A DNA stretch of 64,000 bases from assembly GCA_963846915.1 (NCBI GenBank), contig CAWJXV010000005.1:186001-250000 (forward strand). Reading direction: 5' to 3'. This document shows, piece by piece, positions 1 to 8,164 of this stretch. How positions within the stretch are numbered: position 1 is the stretch's first letter; every line of letters starts with the position of its first letter. The position numbers were made by a program, and so were the translations under genes. This stretch comes from PALSA-612 sp963846915 (lineage in GTDB: Bacteria; Actinomycetota; Thermoleophilia; Gaiellales; Gaiellaceae). Under the pieces are notes generated by a model. The model ran no database searches. It was not told where the DNA came from and saw only the letters and a program-made list of their open reading frames with translations.

Positions 1-2
1 AG

Positions 3-2324
3 CGCAAGCTGAAGGACGCCGACGAGTTGTTGCTCGCGACGGACGAGGACCGCGAGGGCGAGGCGATTGCCTGGCACCTGCTCCAGGAGCTCCGGCCGAA
101 GGTGCCCGTCCGGAGGATGGTTTTCCACGAGATCACGCGCCCAGCGATCGAGCGCGCGCTGGAGAACACCCGCGACGTGGACGTGCGGCTCGTCGACTCG
201 CAGGAGACCCGGCGCATCCTCGACCGGCTCTACGGCTACGAGATCTCGCCCGTGCTCTGGAAGAAGGTCATGCCGCGCCTCTCGGCCGGACGTGTGCAGT
301 CCGTTGCGACGCGGCTCGTGGTCGAGCGCGAGCAGGAGCGCATGCGCTTTGTCTCGGCGTCCTACTGGGATCTCGAGGGCACCTTCGATCCAGGCGCGTT
401 CCGCGCGCGGCTCGTCCAGCTCGACGGCAAGCGCGTTGCGCAGGGACGCGACTTCGGTCCGGACGGGGAGCTCAAGTCCGACCTCGCCCGGCTCGACGAG
501 CAGGAGGCGCGCTCGCTCGCAGCCGGTCTCGACGGAGCAGCGTTCGCGGTGCGGTCGGTGGACGAAAAGCCGTACTCGCGCCGCCCCTCGCCGCCGTTCA
601 TGACCTCGACGCTCCAGCAGGAAGCGAGCCGCAAGCTCCGTTTCACCGCGCAGACGACGATGCGGGTCGCACAGCGGCTCTACGAGCGGGGCTACATCAC
701 CTACATGCGCACGGACTCGACGTCGCTCTCGGAGGCGGCGCTCACCGCTGCGCGGCGCCAGGCGACGGAGCTCTTCGGCCCGGAATCGGTGCCGGATGCC
801 CCTCGCCTCTACGACCGTAAGGTCAAAAACGCGCAGGAGGCGCACGAGGCGATCCGCCCCGCCGGCGACCGCTTCCGCACGCCCAAGGACACGAAGCAGG
901 AACTCGATCGCGACGAGCTCGGCCTCTACGACCTCGTCTGGCGGCGGACGCTCGCGTCGCAGATGGTCGACGCCAAGGGTCGCACGGTGTCGATCCGGAT
1001 CGGCGCCAAAGCCACCGACGGCAGGGACGCGGAGCTCGGCGTCTCGGGAACCGTGATCACGGTTCGCGGATTCCTCGTCGCCTACGAGGAGGGCCGCGAC
1101 GACGAAGCCGACGACGGGGCGCCGCCGACCCTCCCGGACCTAAAGGAAGGCGACCGCGTCCGGCCAACGGAGCTCGAGCCGCAGGGTCACGAGACGACCC
1201 CGCCGGCGAGATACACGGAGGCGACGCTCGTGAAGGCGCTCGAGGAGCGAGGCATCGGACGCCCGTCGACCTACGCCTCGATCCTCGCGACGATCGTCGA
1301 CCGCGGCTACGTGGTCAAGCGCAGCACGGCGCTCGTTCCGACCTTCCTCGCCTTCGCCGTCACGGCACTGCTCGAGCAGCACTACGGCGCACTTGTCGAC
1401 TACGACTTCACGGCGCGAATGGAAGACGACCTCGACCGCATCGCCGCGGGCGACGAGGAGCGGGTCGCGTGGCTGACACGCTTCTACAAGGGCGACGACG
1501 GCGACCCGGGGCTGCACCAGCTCGTCACGGAGCACCTCGACGAGATCGACGCCCGCGCGGTCAACTCGATCGAGATCCCGCGCTCCGACATCGTCGTGCG
1601 CGTCGGCCGCTACGGGCCATATCTCGAGCGGGGGGATCAGCGCGCGCCGATTCCGGCCGAGCTGGCGCCGGACGAGGTGACGGCCGCGGCCGCCGAGGAG
1701 CTCCTCGCCAAACCGGCCGAGGGTCGCGAGCTCGGCGCTCATCCCGAGACCGGCCGCCCGATCCTCGTTCGAAACGGCCGCTACGGCCCGTACGTGACCG
1801 AGGAGCTCGACGAAGGCTCTGAGGAGAAGCCGCGCACCGCGTCTCTGCTGCCGTCGATGTCGCCGGAGACGATCACCCTGGAAGAGGCTGTCCGCCTCCT
1901 GGAGCTGCCGCGGGTCATCGGAGTCGACCCGGCCGACGGAGAGGAGGTCGTCGCGATGAACGGCCGTTACGGCCCATTCATCCGCAAGGGCGAGGAGACC
2001 CGGTCGCTCGAGAGCGAGGACCAGCTCTTCTCGATCACGCTCGAGCAGGCGCTCGATGTGCTTGCCCAGCCGAAGACACGTCGGGCGCGCGGCGCAGCCA
2101 AGCCGCCGTTGCGCGACCTCGGCGCCGATCCGGCCAGCGGCCGGCCGATCCTGGTCAAGGAGGGACGCTTCGGCAGGTACGTGACGGACGGCGAGACGAA
2201 CGCGAGCCTTCGCGGCGGCGAGACCGTCGAGGGCCTGACGCTCGACCGCGCCGTAGAGCTGCTCACCGAGCGACGCGCGCGCGGTCCGGCTGCGCGCCCT
2301 CAGCGTCGCCGCGCGCGATCTTGA
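3..2324 (+). CDS. topA: DNA topoisomerase I, 5' truncated by window edge
   Basis: Type IA topoisomerase that relaxes negative supercoils through a 5'-phosphotyrosine intermediate. The frame is open from base 3, so the true start lies upstream; only the end of the Toprim domain (DEDREGE acidic motif) is present, followed by the core with the catalytic tyrosine in ITYMRTDSTS. The C-terminal third carries four GRYGP/GRFGR-type repeats and a basic tail (ARPQRRRARS) instead of zinc fingers, the arrangement known from actinobacterial TopA. It stands alone; a sigma-factor gene follows after about 270 bp. Length and domain order are normal apart from the missing N-terminus. Confidence 0.97.
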   Translation, partial: RKLKDADELLLATDEDREGEAIAWHLLQELRPKVPVRRMVFHEITRPAIERALENTRDVDVRLVDSQETRRILDRLYGYEISPVLWKKVMPRLSAGRVQSVATRLVVEREQERMRFVSASYWDLEGTFDPGAFRARLVQLDGKRVAQGRDFGPDGELKSDLARLDEQEARSLAAGLDGAAFAVRSVDEKPYSRRPSPPFMTSTLQQEASRKLRFTAQTTMRVAQRLYERGYITYMRTDSTSLSEAALTAARRQATELFGPESVPDAPRLYDRKVKNAQEAHEAIRPAGDRFRTPKDTKQELDRDELGLYDLVWRRTLASQMVDAKGRTVSIRIGAKATDGRDAELGVSGTVITVRGFLVAYEEGRDDEADDGAPPTLPDLKEGDRVRPTELEPQGHETTPPARYTEATLVKALEERGIGRPSTYASILATIVDRGYVVKRSTALVPTFLAFAVTALLEQHYGALVDYDFTARMEDDLDRIAAGDEERVAWLTRFYKGDDGDPGLHQLVTEHLDEIDARAVNSIEIPRSDIVVRVGRYGPYLERGDQRAPIPAELAPDEVTAAAAEELLAKPAEGRELGAHPETGRPILVRNGRYGPYVTEELDEGSEEKPRTASLLPSMSPETITLEEAVRLLELPRVIGVDPADGEEVVAMNGRYGPFIRKGEETRSLESEDQLFSITLEQALDVLAQPKTRRARGAAKPPLRDLGADPASGRPILVKEGRFGRYVTDGETNASLRGGETVEGLTLDRAVELLTERRARGPAARPQRRRARS

Positions 2325-2381
2325 TGCAAAAGGTTTACAAAGGCTCGCACACAGTTAAGAGGCGGCGTGCAAACCTTTGCA
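2325..2381. other. Inverted repeat just after topA
   Basis: Arms TGCAAAAGGTTT (2325-2336) and AAACCTTTGCA (2371-2381) are complementary apart from one bulged A, with a 34 nt loop. It starts at the topA stop codon. No T-run follows, so it is either a weak terminator or a protein-binding site upstream of the sigma gene; I cannot decide which. Confidence 0.45.
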
Positions 2382-2561
2382 GCGCACGTACGTCACCGGA
2401 AGGTGAGTCGAGGAGCACCCGTAGGAGACGGCCCGTCCGGGCGACACGGAATACTGCTCCGCTACGGCCCGTTCGGTTGTTACGAAAGACCCGAAGAGGG
2501 GGAAACGATCTTCTGGCACGACGAGGAGATACCCCCTAGAGTCAGAACGAACGTCGGATAG
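2367..2561 (+). CDS. Possible small protein (64 aa) between topA and sigma gene
   Basis: A GTG-initiated 64-codon frame fills most of the topA-sigma gap. Its second half has a plausible amino-acid mix (LLRYGPFGCYERPEEGET, then IFWHDEEIPP) and echoes the RYGPF motif of the topA repeats, but I recognise no family and see no clear ribosome-binding site. Its start lies inside the inverted repeat. It may equally be the untranslated leader and promoter region of the sigma gene. Confidence 0.2.
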   Translation: MQTFAAHVRHRKVSRGAPVGDGPSGRHGILLRYGPFGCYERPEEGETIFWHDEEIPPRVRTNVG

Positions 2562-2596
2562 TCGCCGATAAGCGATCGAAAGGACGAGAGGTCCCG

Positions 2597-3667
2597 TTGA
2601 CCCCGAACCAGTTCCAGGAGTTGCTGGAGAGCGAGCAGGCACGAGTCCTCCTCGAGGGCGCTGAGGAGCGCGGTTACGTGCTGCCGGCGGAGCTCGAGGT
2701 CTTCGCGCTGGAGCACGATCTGGCCGACGAGGACGTCGAGGCGCTGACCCGCGAGCTGGAGGCGATCGGGCTCGAGGTCGGCCAGCCGGCGGCGGACGAG
2801 CCGGAGGCCGCGGCACCGGCGCTCAACCTCGAAGCGGCCGAGATCTCCGGCGCAGCGGACAGCCTCCAGCTCTTCCTCGCGGACGTGGGCAAGCACAAGC
2901 TGCTGACGGCGGCCGAAGAGGTCACCCTGGCGAAGCGCATCGAGCGCGGCGATCCGATCGCCAAGCGGAAGATGATCGAATCGAACCTGCGGCTCGTCGT
3001 CTCGATCGCCAAGGGCTACCGCGGGCTCGGCGTCCCCTTCCTCGACCTGATCCAGGAAGGCACGCTCGGTCTCAACCGCGCCGTCGAGAAGTTCGACTGG
3101 CGCCGCGGATACAAGTTCTCCACCTACGCCACGTGGTGGATCCGCCAGTCGGTCCAGCGCGCCGTCGCCAACCACGCGCGTACGATCCGCGTGCCTGTGC
3201 ACGTTGTCGAACGCCAGCAGAAGCTCGGTCGGGCGGCCCGCCGGCTCGAGGTCGAGCTGGGCCGCGAGGCGACGAAGGACGAGCTGGCCGAGGCCACCGG
3301 GTTGCCGATGCAGCACATCGACGAGGCGCTCGGTGCTGCGCATGCGTCCGTCTCGCTCAACCAGACGGTCGGCGCCGACGACGAAGGCGAGCTCGGCGAC
3401 CTCTTCGCCGACCGCGAGGCCGCGGATCCGTTCGACGAGGCCGAGGAGTCGCTGCGACGGCAGGGCGTCCGTCGTGCTCTCGACGCGTTGCCCGAGCGAG
3501 AACGCCGCATCCTGGAGCTGCGGTTTGGCTTCGAGGGCGAGCCGTGGACGCTGGAGGCGATCGGCAACGAACTCGATCTGACGCGTGAGCGCGTCCGACA
3601 GCTCGAGAGCCAGGCGCTCGCTCGCCTCGCGGCGTTGCGTGAGCTTCAGACTGTCGCCGCGGCCTAG
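2597..3667 (+). CDS. rpoD: RNA polymerase sigma factor, principal sigma-70 type
   Basis: Directs core RNA polymerase to promoters. The 356-aa protein has an acidic region 1.1-like N-terminus (about residues 1-75), region 1.2 (DSLQLFLADVGKHKLL), region 2 with the -10 recognition segment (KFSTYATWWIRQSVQRA), region 3 and a C-terminal region 4 with the -35 helix-turn-helix (LTRERVRQLESQAL). The TTG start is preceded by a purine-rich AAAGGACGAGAGG and gives the expected N-terminus. Region 1.1 plus all conserved regions suggest a group 1 or group 2 factor; with no second candidate visible, housekeeping status is likely but not proven. Confidence 0.93.
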   Translation: MTPNQFQELLESEQARVLLEGAEERGYVLPAELEVFALEHDLADEDVEALTRELEAIGLEVGQPAADEPEAAAPALNLEAAEISGAADSLQLFLADVGKHKLLTAAEEVTLAKRIERGDPIAKRKMIESNLRLVVSIAKGYRGLGVPFLDLIQEGTLGLNRAVEKFDWRRGYKFSTYATWWIRQSVQRAVANHARTIRVPVHVVERQQKLGRAARRLEVELGREATKDELAEATGLPMQHIDEALGAAHASVSLNQTVGADDEGELGDLFADREAADPFDEAEESLRRQGVRRALDALPERERRILELRFGFEGEPWTLEAIGNELDLTRERVRQLESQALARLAALRELQTVAAA

Positions 3668-3744
3668 CTCGTAGCTCCAGCGCTATCAGCGAAGCGCCGC
3701 TAGTAGGCGATTCTCAGGCCCTTCCGTTTTGTCGTCCCTCGAAT

Positions 3745-4125
3745 GTGGGGGCCTTGCTCCTAAAGGCAAAGCTCGGTATGGCCGATAGCCGGATCGTGGA
3801 CGCTGCAGAGCGCAACGAGATCCTGAGTCGCTACGCCGATCACGCACGGCGCTTCGAAGCTGCCGCCGCGCGTCGCTCGAGTCGGAGTGCGGAGATCATC
3901 CCTTTTACGGCCCCGCTACGGGAGTTGGAGCAGGAGCCGACGCCGCGGGAGGTCCAGGTGCTCCAGCTGATCTCGGAGGGCCTGGTCAATCGCGAGATCG
4001 GGAAAGTGCTCTTCCTCTCAGAGGAGACGGTCAAATCTCACGTTCGGCACCTACTTGCGAAGCTGCAGGCACGCTCACGCGCCCACGCCGTTGCGATCGG
4101 CTTCAGACGCGGCATTCTAGGCTGA
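3745..4125 (+). CDS. LuxR/GerE-type helix-turn-helix regulator
   Basis: Short transcription regulator of 126 aa. The C-terminal half is a GerE domain (about residues 65-122) with the typical PTPREVQVLQLISEGLVNRE segment and recognition helix SEETVKSHVRHLLAKL. The N-terminal 60 residues hold no receiver domain, so it is a stand-alone HTH protein rather than a full response regulator. GTG 3745 is used here; an in-frame ATG at 3778 (MADSRIVD) is a good alternative. Base composition is less GC-rich at third codon positions than in flanking genes, a feature shared with the next gene's 5' half. Confidence 0.85.
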   Translation: MGALLLKAKLGMADSRIVDAAERNEILSRYADHARRFEAAAARRSSRSAEIIPFTAPLRELEQEPTPREVQVLQLISEGLVNREIGKVLFLSEETVKSHVRHLLAKLQARSRAHAVAIGFRRGILG

Positions 4126-4271
4126 AGGCGCTGCGGCACGGCCCGGCGTGGTCCGAACCGGCGCTGGTTCTCTCAGACCCTCGTTTTGCGACAGACGTCA
4201 CACACCAATCCGACTGCCCTCAACGGGGGCGAGATCGGTCGGAACGCGAACGGTCGCTTCGAACGTTACTC

Positions 4272-4365
4272 AGCTACCAGCCCGTGTAACCACCCGGAAG
4301 TGGTCGCATGAAACTCCTCTCTCGAGGGACTAACGGCAGGCGCAGTTATACAGCGCCTGGTGGCT
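4272..4365 (+). promoter_or_regulatory. Structured leader, candidate c-di-GMP (GEMM-like) riboswitch
   Basis: An 8-bp outer stem (AGCTACCA 4272-4279 with TGGTGGCT 4358-4365, one G-U pair) encloses a hairpin ACCAC/GTGGT (4289-4293/4300-4304, loop CCGGAA) and a hairpin GGCGC/GCGCC (4339-4343/4353-4357) that can extend to 7 bp as CAGGCGC/GCGCCTG by invading the outer stem. Between them lies CGCATGAAACTCC..GGGACTAA, reminiscent of the conserved core of class I c-di-GMP aptamers. The outer stem ends at the likely Shine-Dalgarno of an HD-GYP gene. Folding is seen; ligand identity is inference. Confidence 0.4.
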
Positions 4366-4376
4366 AGGTGCAAGGA

Positions 4377-5807
4377 ATGCCGCCTAAATCGGCGCTCTCA
4401 TGGGGGACTGACCCCGCGCGGCGCGCTGCGCTCTACTTGTTCATGCTGGGTCTCATCGCGGTTGCTTTGGCTGCGATAGCCTTCAACCACGGCTATCGCT
4501 TGGAAGACCCTTGGGCAGTCGCATTGCTCGCGATAGCAGCTGCCATATCGGAGCGACAACGGGTCTCGCTAAGCAGCGAGACGCAAGCTTCCATCTCAGC
4601 AATCCCAATCCTCTTCGCTGCGGTGCTGTTTGGCCCTCTTGCAGCGATGGTCGTTGCTGCTCTCTCCAATCTGGGCGCGTTCGGCAAGCCACACATGAAG
4701 TGGGCTGTCTACACGTTTTCACGCTCGATCACCGGAGGATTAAGCGGCTTCATCGCAGCCTCAGCATCGTGGTTTGTCAGCGGGGAGCTTGGAACGGTTG
4801 CCCTCGGAACCGTGCTTGGAGCTCTCGCGGCGGAGGGCTCGGAGATGCTCTTCTACGCGCTCACCATGAGAGTGAGGGGCAAGGACACGATCAATTCCGT
4901 TCGGATGGTCGCACCTCTGGCGTTCGCTTCCCTTCTGCTTTACGTACCTCTTGTGGGCCTATTCGCAGCCGCCTACCTCCGTGTTTCTCCGTTGACTCTC
5001 CCTCTATTTCTGGTTCCCGCGCTTGCAGCCCAGCGCCTTTTCGGGATGTATCAAGACCAGAGGCGACTTGCATCCGATTTGTCTGCCGTCAACTCGCGGC
5101 TGGAGCGGGCAAACCTTTCGTTCGCCACCGCCCTCGTTGCCACGCTCGATGCTCGGGATCGCTACACGGCCGGTCACTCGGCTGCTGTGGCCATCTACGG
5201 ACGCGATATCGCAGCCCGGCTCGGGTTGTCGGACGAGGAGCAGCAACTCGCGCACCAGTGCGGGCTCGTGCACGACATCGGCAAGATCGGTCTGCCGCCG
5301 GGGCTGCTCGAGAAGCCCGGTGCACTCACGCTCGGCGAACGCCGACAGATGGAGAAGCACTCCGAGATCGGCGAGCGCATCCTGGACAAGGTCGAGGACT
5401 ACGCGGAGATCGCCAAGATCGTCCGGCACCACCACGAGCGCTGGGACGGGCAGGGCTATCCCGACGGCATCGCCGACCACGAGATCCCGCTGATCTCGCG
5501 GATCATCTCGGTCGCCGACGCCTACAACGCCATGACCTCCGACCGGCCCTACCGCGATGCGATGCCGAGCCGCGTCGCGCGGATGCGCCTGGCCCAGGGC
5601 GTCGAGTCGCAGTTCGACACGACGATCGTGGCCGCCTTCGAGGCGATCCTCGCCGGCGCGGACGAGGAGTACCGGACCGGGCGGCGCGCGGACTTTTCGC
5701 TCGCCGATCAGGACGTCTACTCCGAGCCGACGCCCGCGCCTGACCCCGAGACCGCACCGAAGCCTGAGCTCGCGCCTGTTGAGCCGAAGATCGCCGACGT
5801 CGCCTAG
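4377..5807 (+). CDS. Membrane HD-GYP domain protein, probable c-di-GMP phosphodiesterase
   Basis: About 476 aa. The N-terminal 230 residues contain several hydrophobic membrane segments, probably a sensor. The C-terminal HD-GYP domain (about residues 245-420) has HDIGK, the HHHERWDGQGYPDG stretch and DAYNAMTSDRPYR, i.e. the metal ligands and GYP signature of phosphodiesterases that hydrolyse cyclic di-GMP. A Pro/Glu-rich tail follows. ATG 4377 was chosen because CTAGG lies at suitable spacing; GTG 4368 is in frame. The first ~700 bp use many A/T-ending codons and the HD-GYP half almost none, so the gene looks like a mosaic. A structured leader precedes it. Confidence 0.92.
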   Translation: MPPKSALSWGTDPARRAALYLFMLGLIAVALAAIAFNHGYRLEDPWAVALLAIAAAISERQRVSLSSETQASISAIPILFAAVLFGPLAAMVVAALSNLGAFGKPHMKWAVYTFSRSITGGLSGFIAASASWFVSGELGTVALGTVLGALAAEGSEMLFYALTMRVRGKDTINSVRMVAPLAFASLLLYVPLVGLFAAAYLRVSPLTLPLFLVPALAAQRLFGMYQDQRRLASDLSAVNSRLERANLSFATALVATLDARDRYTAGHSAAVAIYGRDIAARLGLSDEEQQLAHQCGLVHDIGKIGLPPGLLEKPGALTLGERRQMEKHSEIGERILDKVEDYAEIAKIVRHHHERWDGQGYPDGIADHEIPLISRIISVADAYNAMTSDRPYRDAMPSRVARMRLAQGVESQFDTTIVAAFEAILAGADEEYRTGRRADFSLADQDVYSEPTPAPDPETAPKPELAPVEPKIADVA

Positions 5808-6346
5808 ACGCTCGCCTGCGCGCGGTCGCTCAGCAGGCTGGGCGCAGCGCGGGCGTAGTCGAGGCCTGACACCCAGGTGAGGATCAGTGCGACGAGCAAG
5901 GCCCACCACGCAGGCCCGGTGCCCCAGGCGCCGGCGGCGGCGAAGCCGCCCACTGCGGCCGCGACCGCTTGAGCCCACGCCTTCAGCTTGCCCAGGTCGC
6001 GCGCGTGGATGACCACGCCGCGCTCGAGCGCGGCGAGTCGCAACCCGGCCACAAGCAACTCGCGGACGACGATCAGCGCGACCATCCAGGCTTTGAAGAC
6101 GCCCACGAGCATGATCAGCGCCGACAGGGTCAGGATCTTGTCCGCCATCGGGTCGAGCAGCGACCCGAGCTCGGATGTACGTCCCTGCCGCCGGGCGAGC
6201 CAGCCGTCGACCTGATCGGTCGCCATCGCAGCGATGAAGACCGCAGTCGCCCAGTAGGCGTGATTCGGGAAGTTCCACGCGTACAGGACGATGACGAACG
6301 GCACGGCCGCGGCCCTGGCGACGGTCAGTTGATCCGCGAGGCTCAT
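5804..6346 (-). CDS. pgsA: CDP-diacylglycerol--glycerol-3-phosphate 3-phosphatidyltransferase
   Basis: Makes phosphatidylglycerolphosphate from CDP-diacylglycerol and glycerol 3-phosphate in the inner membrane. The 180-aa integral membrane protein carries the CDP-alcohol phosphotransferase signature DG-x2-AR-x8-G-x3-D-x3-D (DGWLARRQGRTSELGSLLD). The start at 6346 (MSLADQLTVARAA) matches the usual beginning of the family; a longer frame would run into the divergent carboxylase gene, whose start is only about 20 bp away. Its TAG overlaps the TAG of the convergent HD-GYP gene by two bases. Confidence 0.92.
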   Translation of the reverse strand: MSLADQLTVARAAAVPFVIVLYAWNFPNHAYWATAVFIAAMATDQVDGWLARRQGRTSELGSLLDPMADKILTLSALIMLVGVFKAWMVALIVVRELLVAGLRLAALERGVVIHARDLGKLKAWAQAVAAAVGGFAAAGAWGTGPAWWALLVALILTWVSGLDYARAAPSLLSDRAQASV

Positions 6347-6368
6347 CCCGCGAGAGAATATGCGGCCC

Positions 6369-8150
6369 ATGGCTTCGATCTCGAAAGTGCTCGTCGCGAA
6401 CCGCGGCGAGATCGCGGTCCGGATCTTCCGGACGCTCCGCGAACTCGACATCGAGGCGGTCGCCGTCTACTCCGACGTGGACCGGGATGCGCTCCACGTG
6501 CGGGCCGCGGACGAGGCGTACGCGATCGGGCCTGGGCCTGCGGCGCAGAGCTATCTCGTCCAGGAGCGGATCGTCGAGACGGCGCTGCGGGCGGGTGCCG
6601 ACGCCGTCCATCCCGGCTACGGGTTCCTCGCTGAGAACGCCTGCTTCGCGGCAGGCGTCGAGGCGGCTGGGCTCGTCTGGATCGGGCCGCCGCCGGCTGC
6701 GATCGAGCTGATGGGGTCGAAGACGGCCGCGCGACGCGCGATGCAGGCGGCCGGCGTTCCGATCGTGCCCGGCACGACCGAGCCGATCGACGCCGCTGCA
6801 CAAGTGGTCGAGCTCGCACGGGAGATCGGCTATCCCGTGCTGATCAAGGCCGCGGCAGGCGGCGGTGGCAAGGGGATGAAGGTCGTGCGCTCGGACGACG
6901 AGGCGGAGCGCGCGTTCGAGTCGGCTCGACGGGAAGGCGAGGCGTACTTTGCCGACGCGTCGGTCTACGTCGAGCGCTACCTGGAGGATCCTCGGCATGT
7001 CGAAGTGCAGGTGCTGGCCGACGCCCACGGGAGCGTCGTCCACCTCGGCGAGCGGGACTGCACGATTCAGCGGCGACACCAGAAGCTCGTCGAGGAGACA
7101 CCGTCACCGGCCGTCGACGACGAGCTTCGCGCCCGCATCGGGCAGATGGCGGTCGACGCAGCAAGGGCGGCGGGATACCGAAGCGCCGGGACGATCGAGG
7201 GCTTGCTGACGCCGGACGGCGAGTACTTCTTCCTCGAGATGAACACCCGCATCCAGGTCGAGCACACGATCACGGAGGCGGTCACCGGGCTCGACCTCGT
7301 TCGCGAGCAGCTTCGGATCGCAGAAGGCGAGCCGCTGTCCTTCCGCCAGGAGGACGTTCGTTTCTCCGGCCATGCGATCGAGTGTCGGATCAACGCCGAG
7401 GATCCCGCGAACGGCTTCCTGCCCTCGCCCGGCCGGATCACGAGCTACCGGGAGCCGGGCGGGCTCGGCGTTCGCGTCGACTCCGGCGTCGGGCTGGGAT
7501 CGGAGGTCGCCGGCCTCTACGACCCGCTCGTGGCGAAGCTCATCGTCCACGACGTCGACCGCGAAAGCGCGCGAAAGCGCATGCTGCGCGCGCTCGACGA
7601 GTACGAGATCGCCGGCGTGACGACGTTGCTCGGCTTTCATCGCGCCCTGCTCAAGCAGGCGTGCTTTGTCGACGGCGCCACGTGCCACGGCATCGTCGAG
7701 TCCGAGGCGCTCGTAAACGAGGCGGCAGCGCTCGGCGGTCGATCGGCAACGCAACCGTCCCCGGACAGAGCGGCCACACGCGACCGGCAGCTCGTCGTGG
7801 AGCTGGACGGCCGCCGCTTCGACGTCCGGGTGCTCACGCCCGAGGCGGCACACGCGGTGCTCGGGCGCCGACGTCGGGAGCGGGCTGCAGAGCGGGGCAG
7901 CGGCCCGGCGGGGCGCGACGCGGTCGTCAGCCCGATGCAGGGAACGGTGCTGGAGGTGCGTGTCGCGAACGGCGACGACGTGAGCGCCGGCCAGGTCCTC
8001 TGCATCGTCGAGGCGATGAAGATGGAGAACGAGATCGTCGCCCACCGCGACGGCGTCGTCACGAGCCTGTCGGTCGCCTCAGGCCAGCCGATCAAGACGG
8101 GCCAGTTGATCTGCGTGGTCGAGGCCGGGCGCACCGAACCCGACGGCTAG
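6369..8150 (+). CDS. Acetyl/propionyl-CoA carboxylase alpha subunit (biotin carboxylase + biotin carrier)
   Basis: Carboxylates its own biotin with ATP and bicarbonate and passes CO2 to a separate carboxyltransferase beta subunit. About 593 aa: biotin carboxylase N-domain (KVLVANRGEIAVRI), ATP-grasp with glycine-rich loop AAAGGGGKGMK, catalytic region EMNTRIQVEH, C-terminal biotin carboxylase domain to about residue 450, a linker, then a biotinyl domain with the lysine acceptor in VEAMKMENE. The fused layout is typical of actinobacterial AccA/PccA proteins. ATG 6369 is preferred over ATG 6360. The carboxyltransferase partner is not in the window, so substrate cannot be fixed. Confidence 0.94.
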   Translation: MASISKVLVANRGEIAVRIFRTLRELDIEAVAVYSDVDRDALHVRAADEAYAIGPGPAAQSYLVQERIVETALRAGADAVHPGYGFLAENACFAAGVEAAGLVWIGPPPAAIELMGSKTAARRAMQAAGVPIVPGTTEPIDAAAQVVELAREIGYPVLIKAAAGGGGKGMKVVRSDDEAERAFESARREGEAYFADASVYVERYLEDPRHVEVQVLADAHGSVVHLGERDCTIQRRHQKLVEETPSPAVDDELRARIGQMAVDAARAAGYRSAGTIEGLLTPDGEYFFLEMNTRIQVEHTITEAVTGLDLVREQLRIAEGEPLSFRQEDVRFSGHAIECRINAEDPANGFLPSPGRITSYREPGGLGVRVDSGVGLGSEVAGLYDPLVAKLIVHDVDRESARKRMLRALDEYEIAGVTTLLGFHRALLKQACFVDGATCHGIVESEALVNEAAALGGRSATQPSPDRAATRDRQLVVELDGRRFDVRVLTPEAAHAVLGRRRRERAAERGSGPAGRDAVVSPMQGTVLEVRVANGDDVSAGQVLCIVEAMKMENEIVAHRDGVVTSLSVASGQPIKTGQLICVVEAGRTEPDG

Positions 8151-8164
8151 ACTCGCCCCCGGCC

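Noticed and set aside
4148..4333. 61-codon plus-strand frame before the HD-GYP gene
   Set aside because: Ser/Thr/Arg-rich composition, no ribosome-binding site, and it overlaps the structured leader; more likely untranslated RNA.
5004..7079. Long minus-strand frame across the HD-GYP and carboxylase genes
   Set aside because: Runs antisense to two well-supported genes, is Arg/Asp/Gly-rich as expected for a shadow frame in GC-rich DNA, and has no motif.
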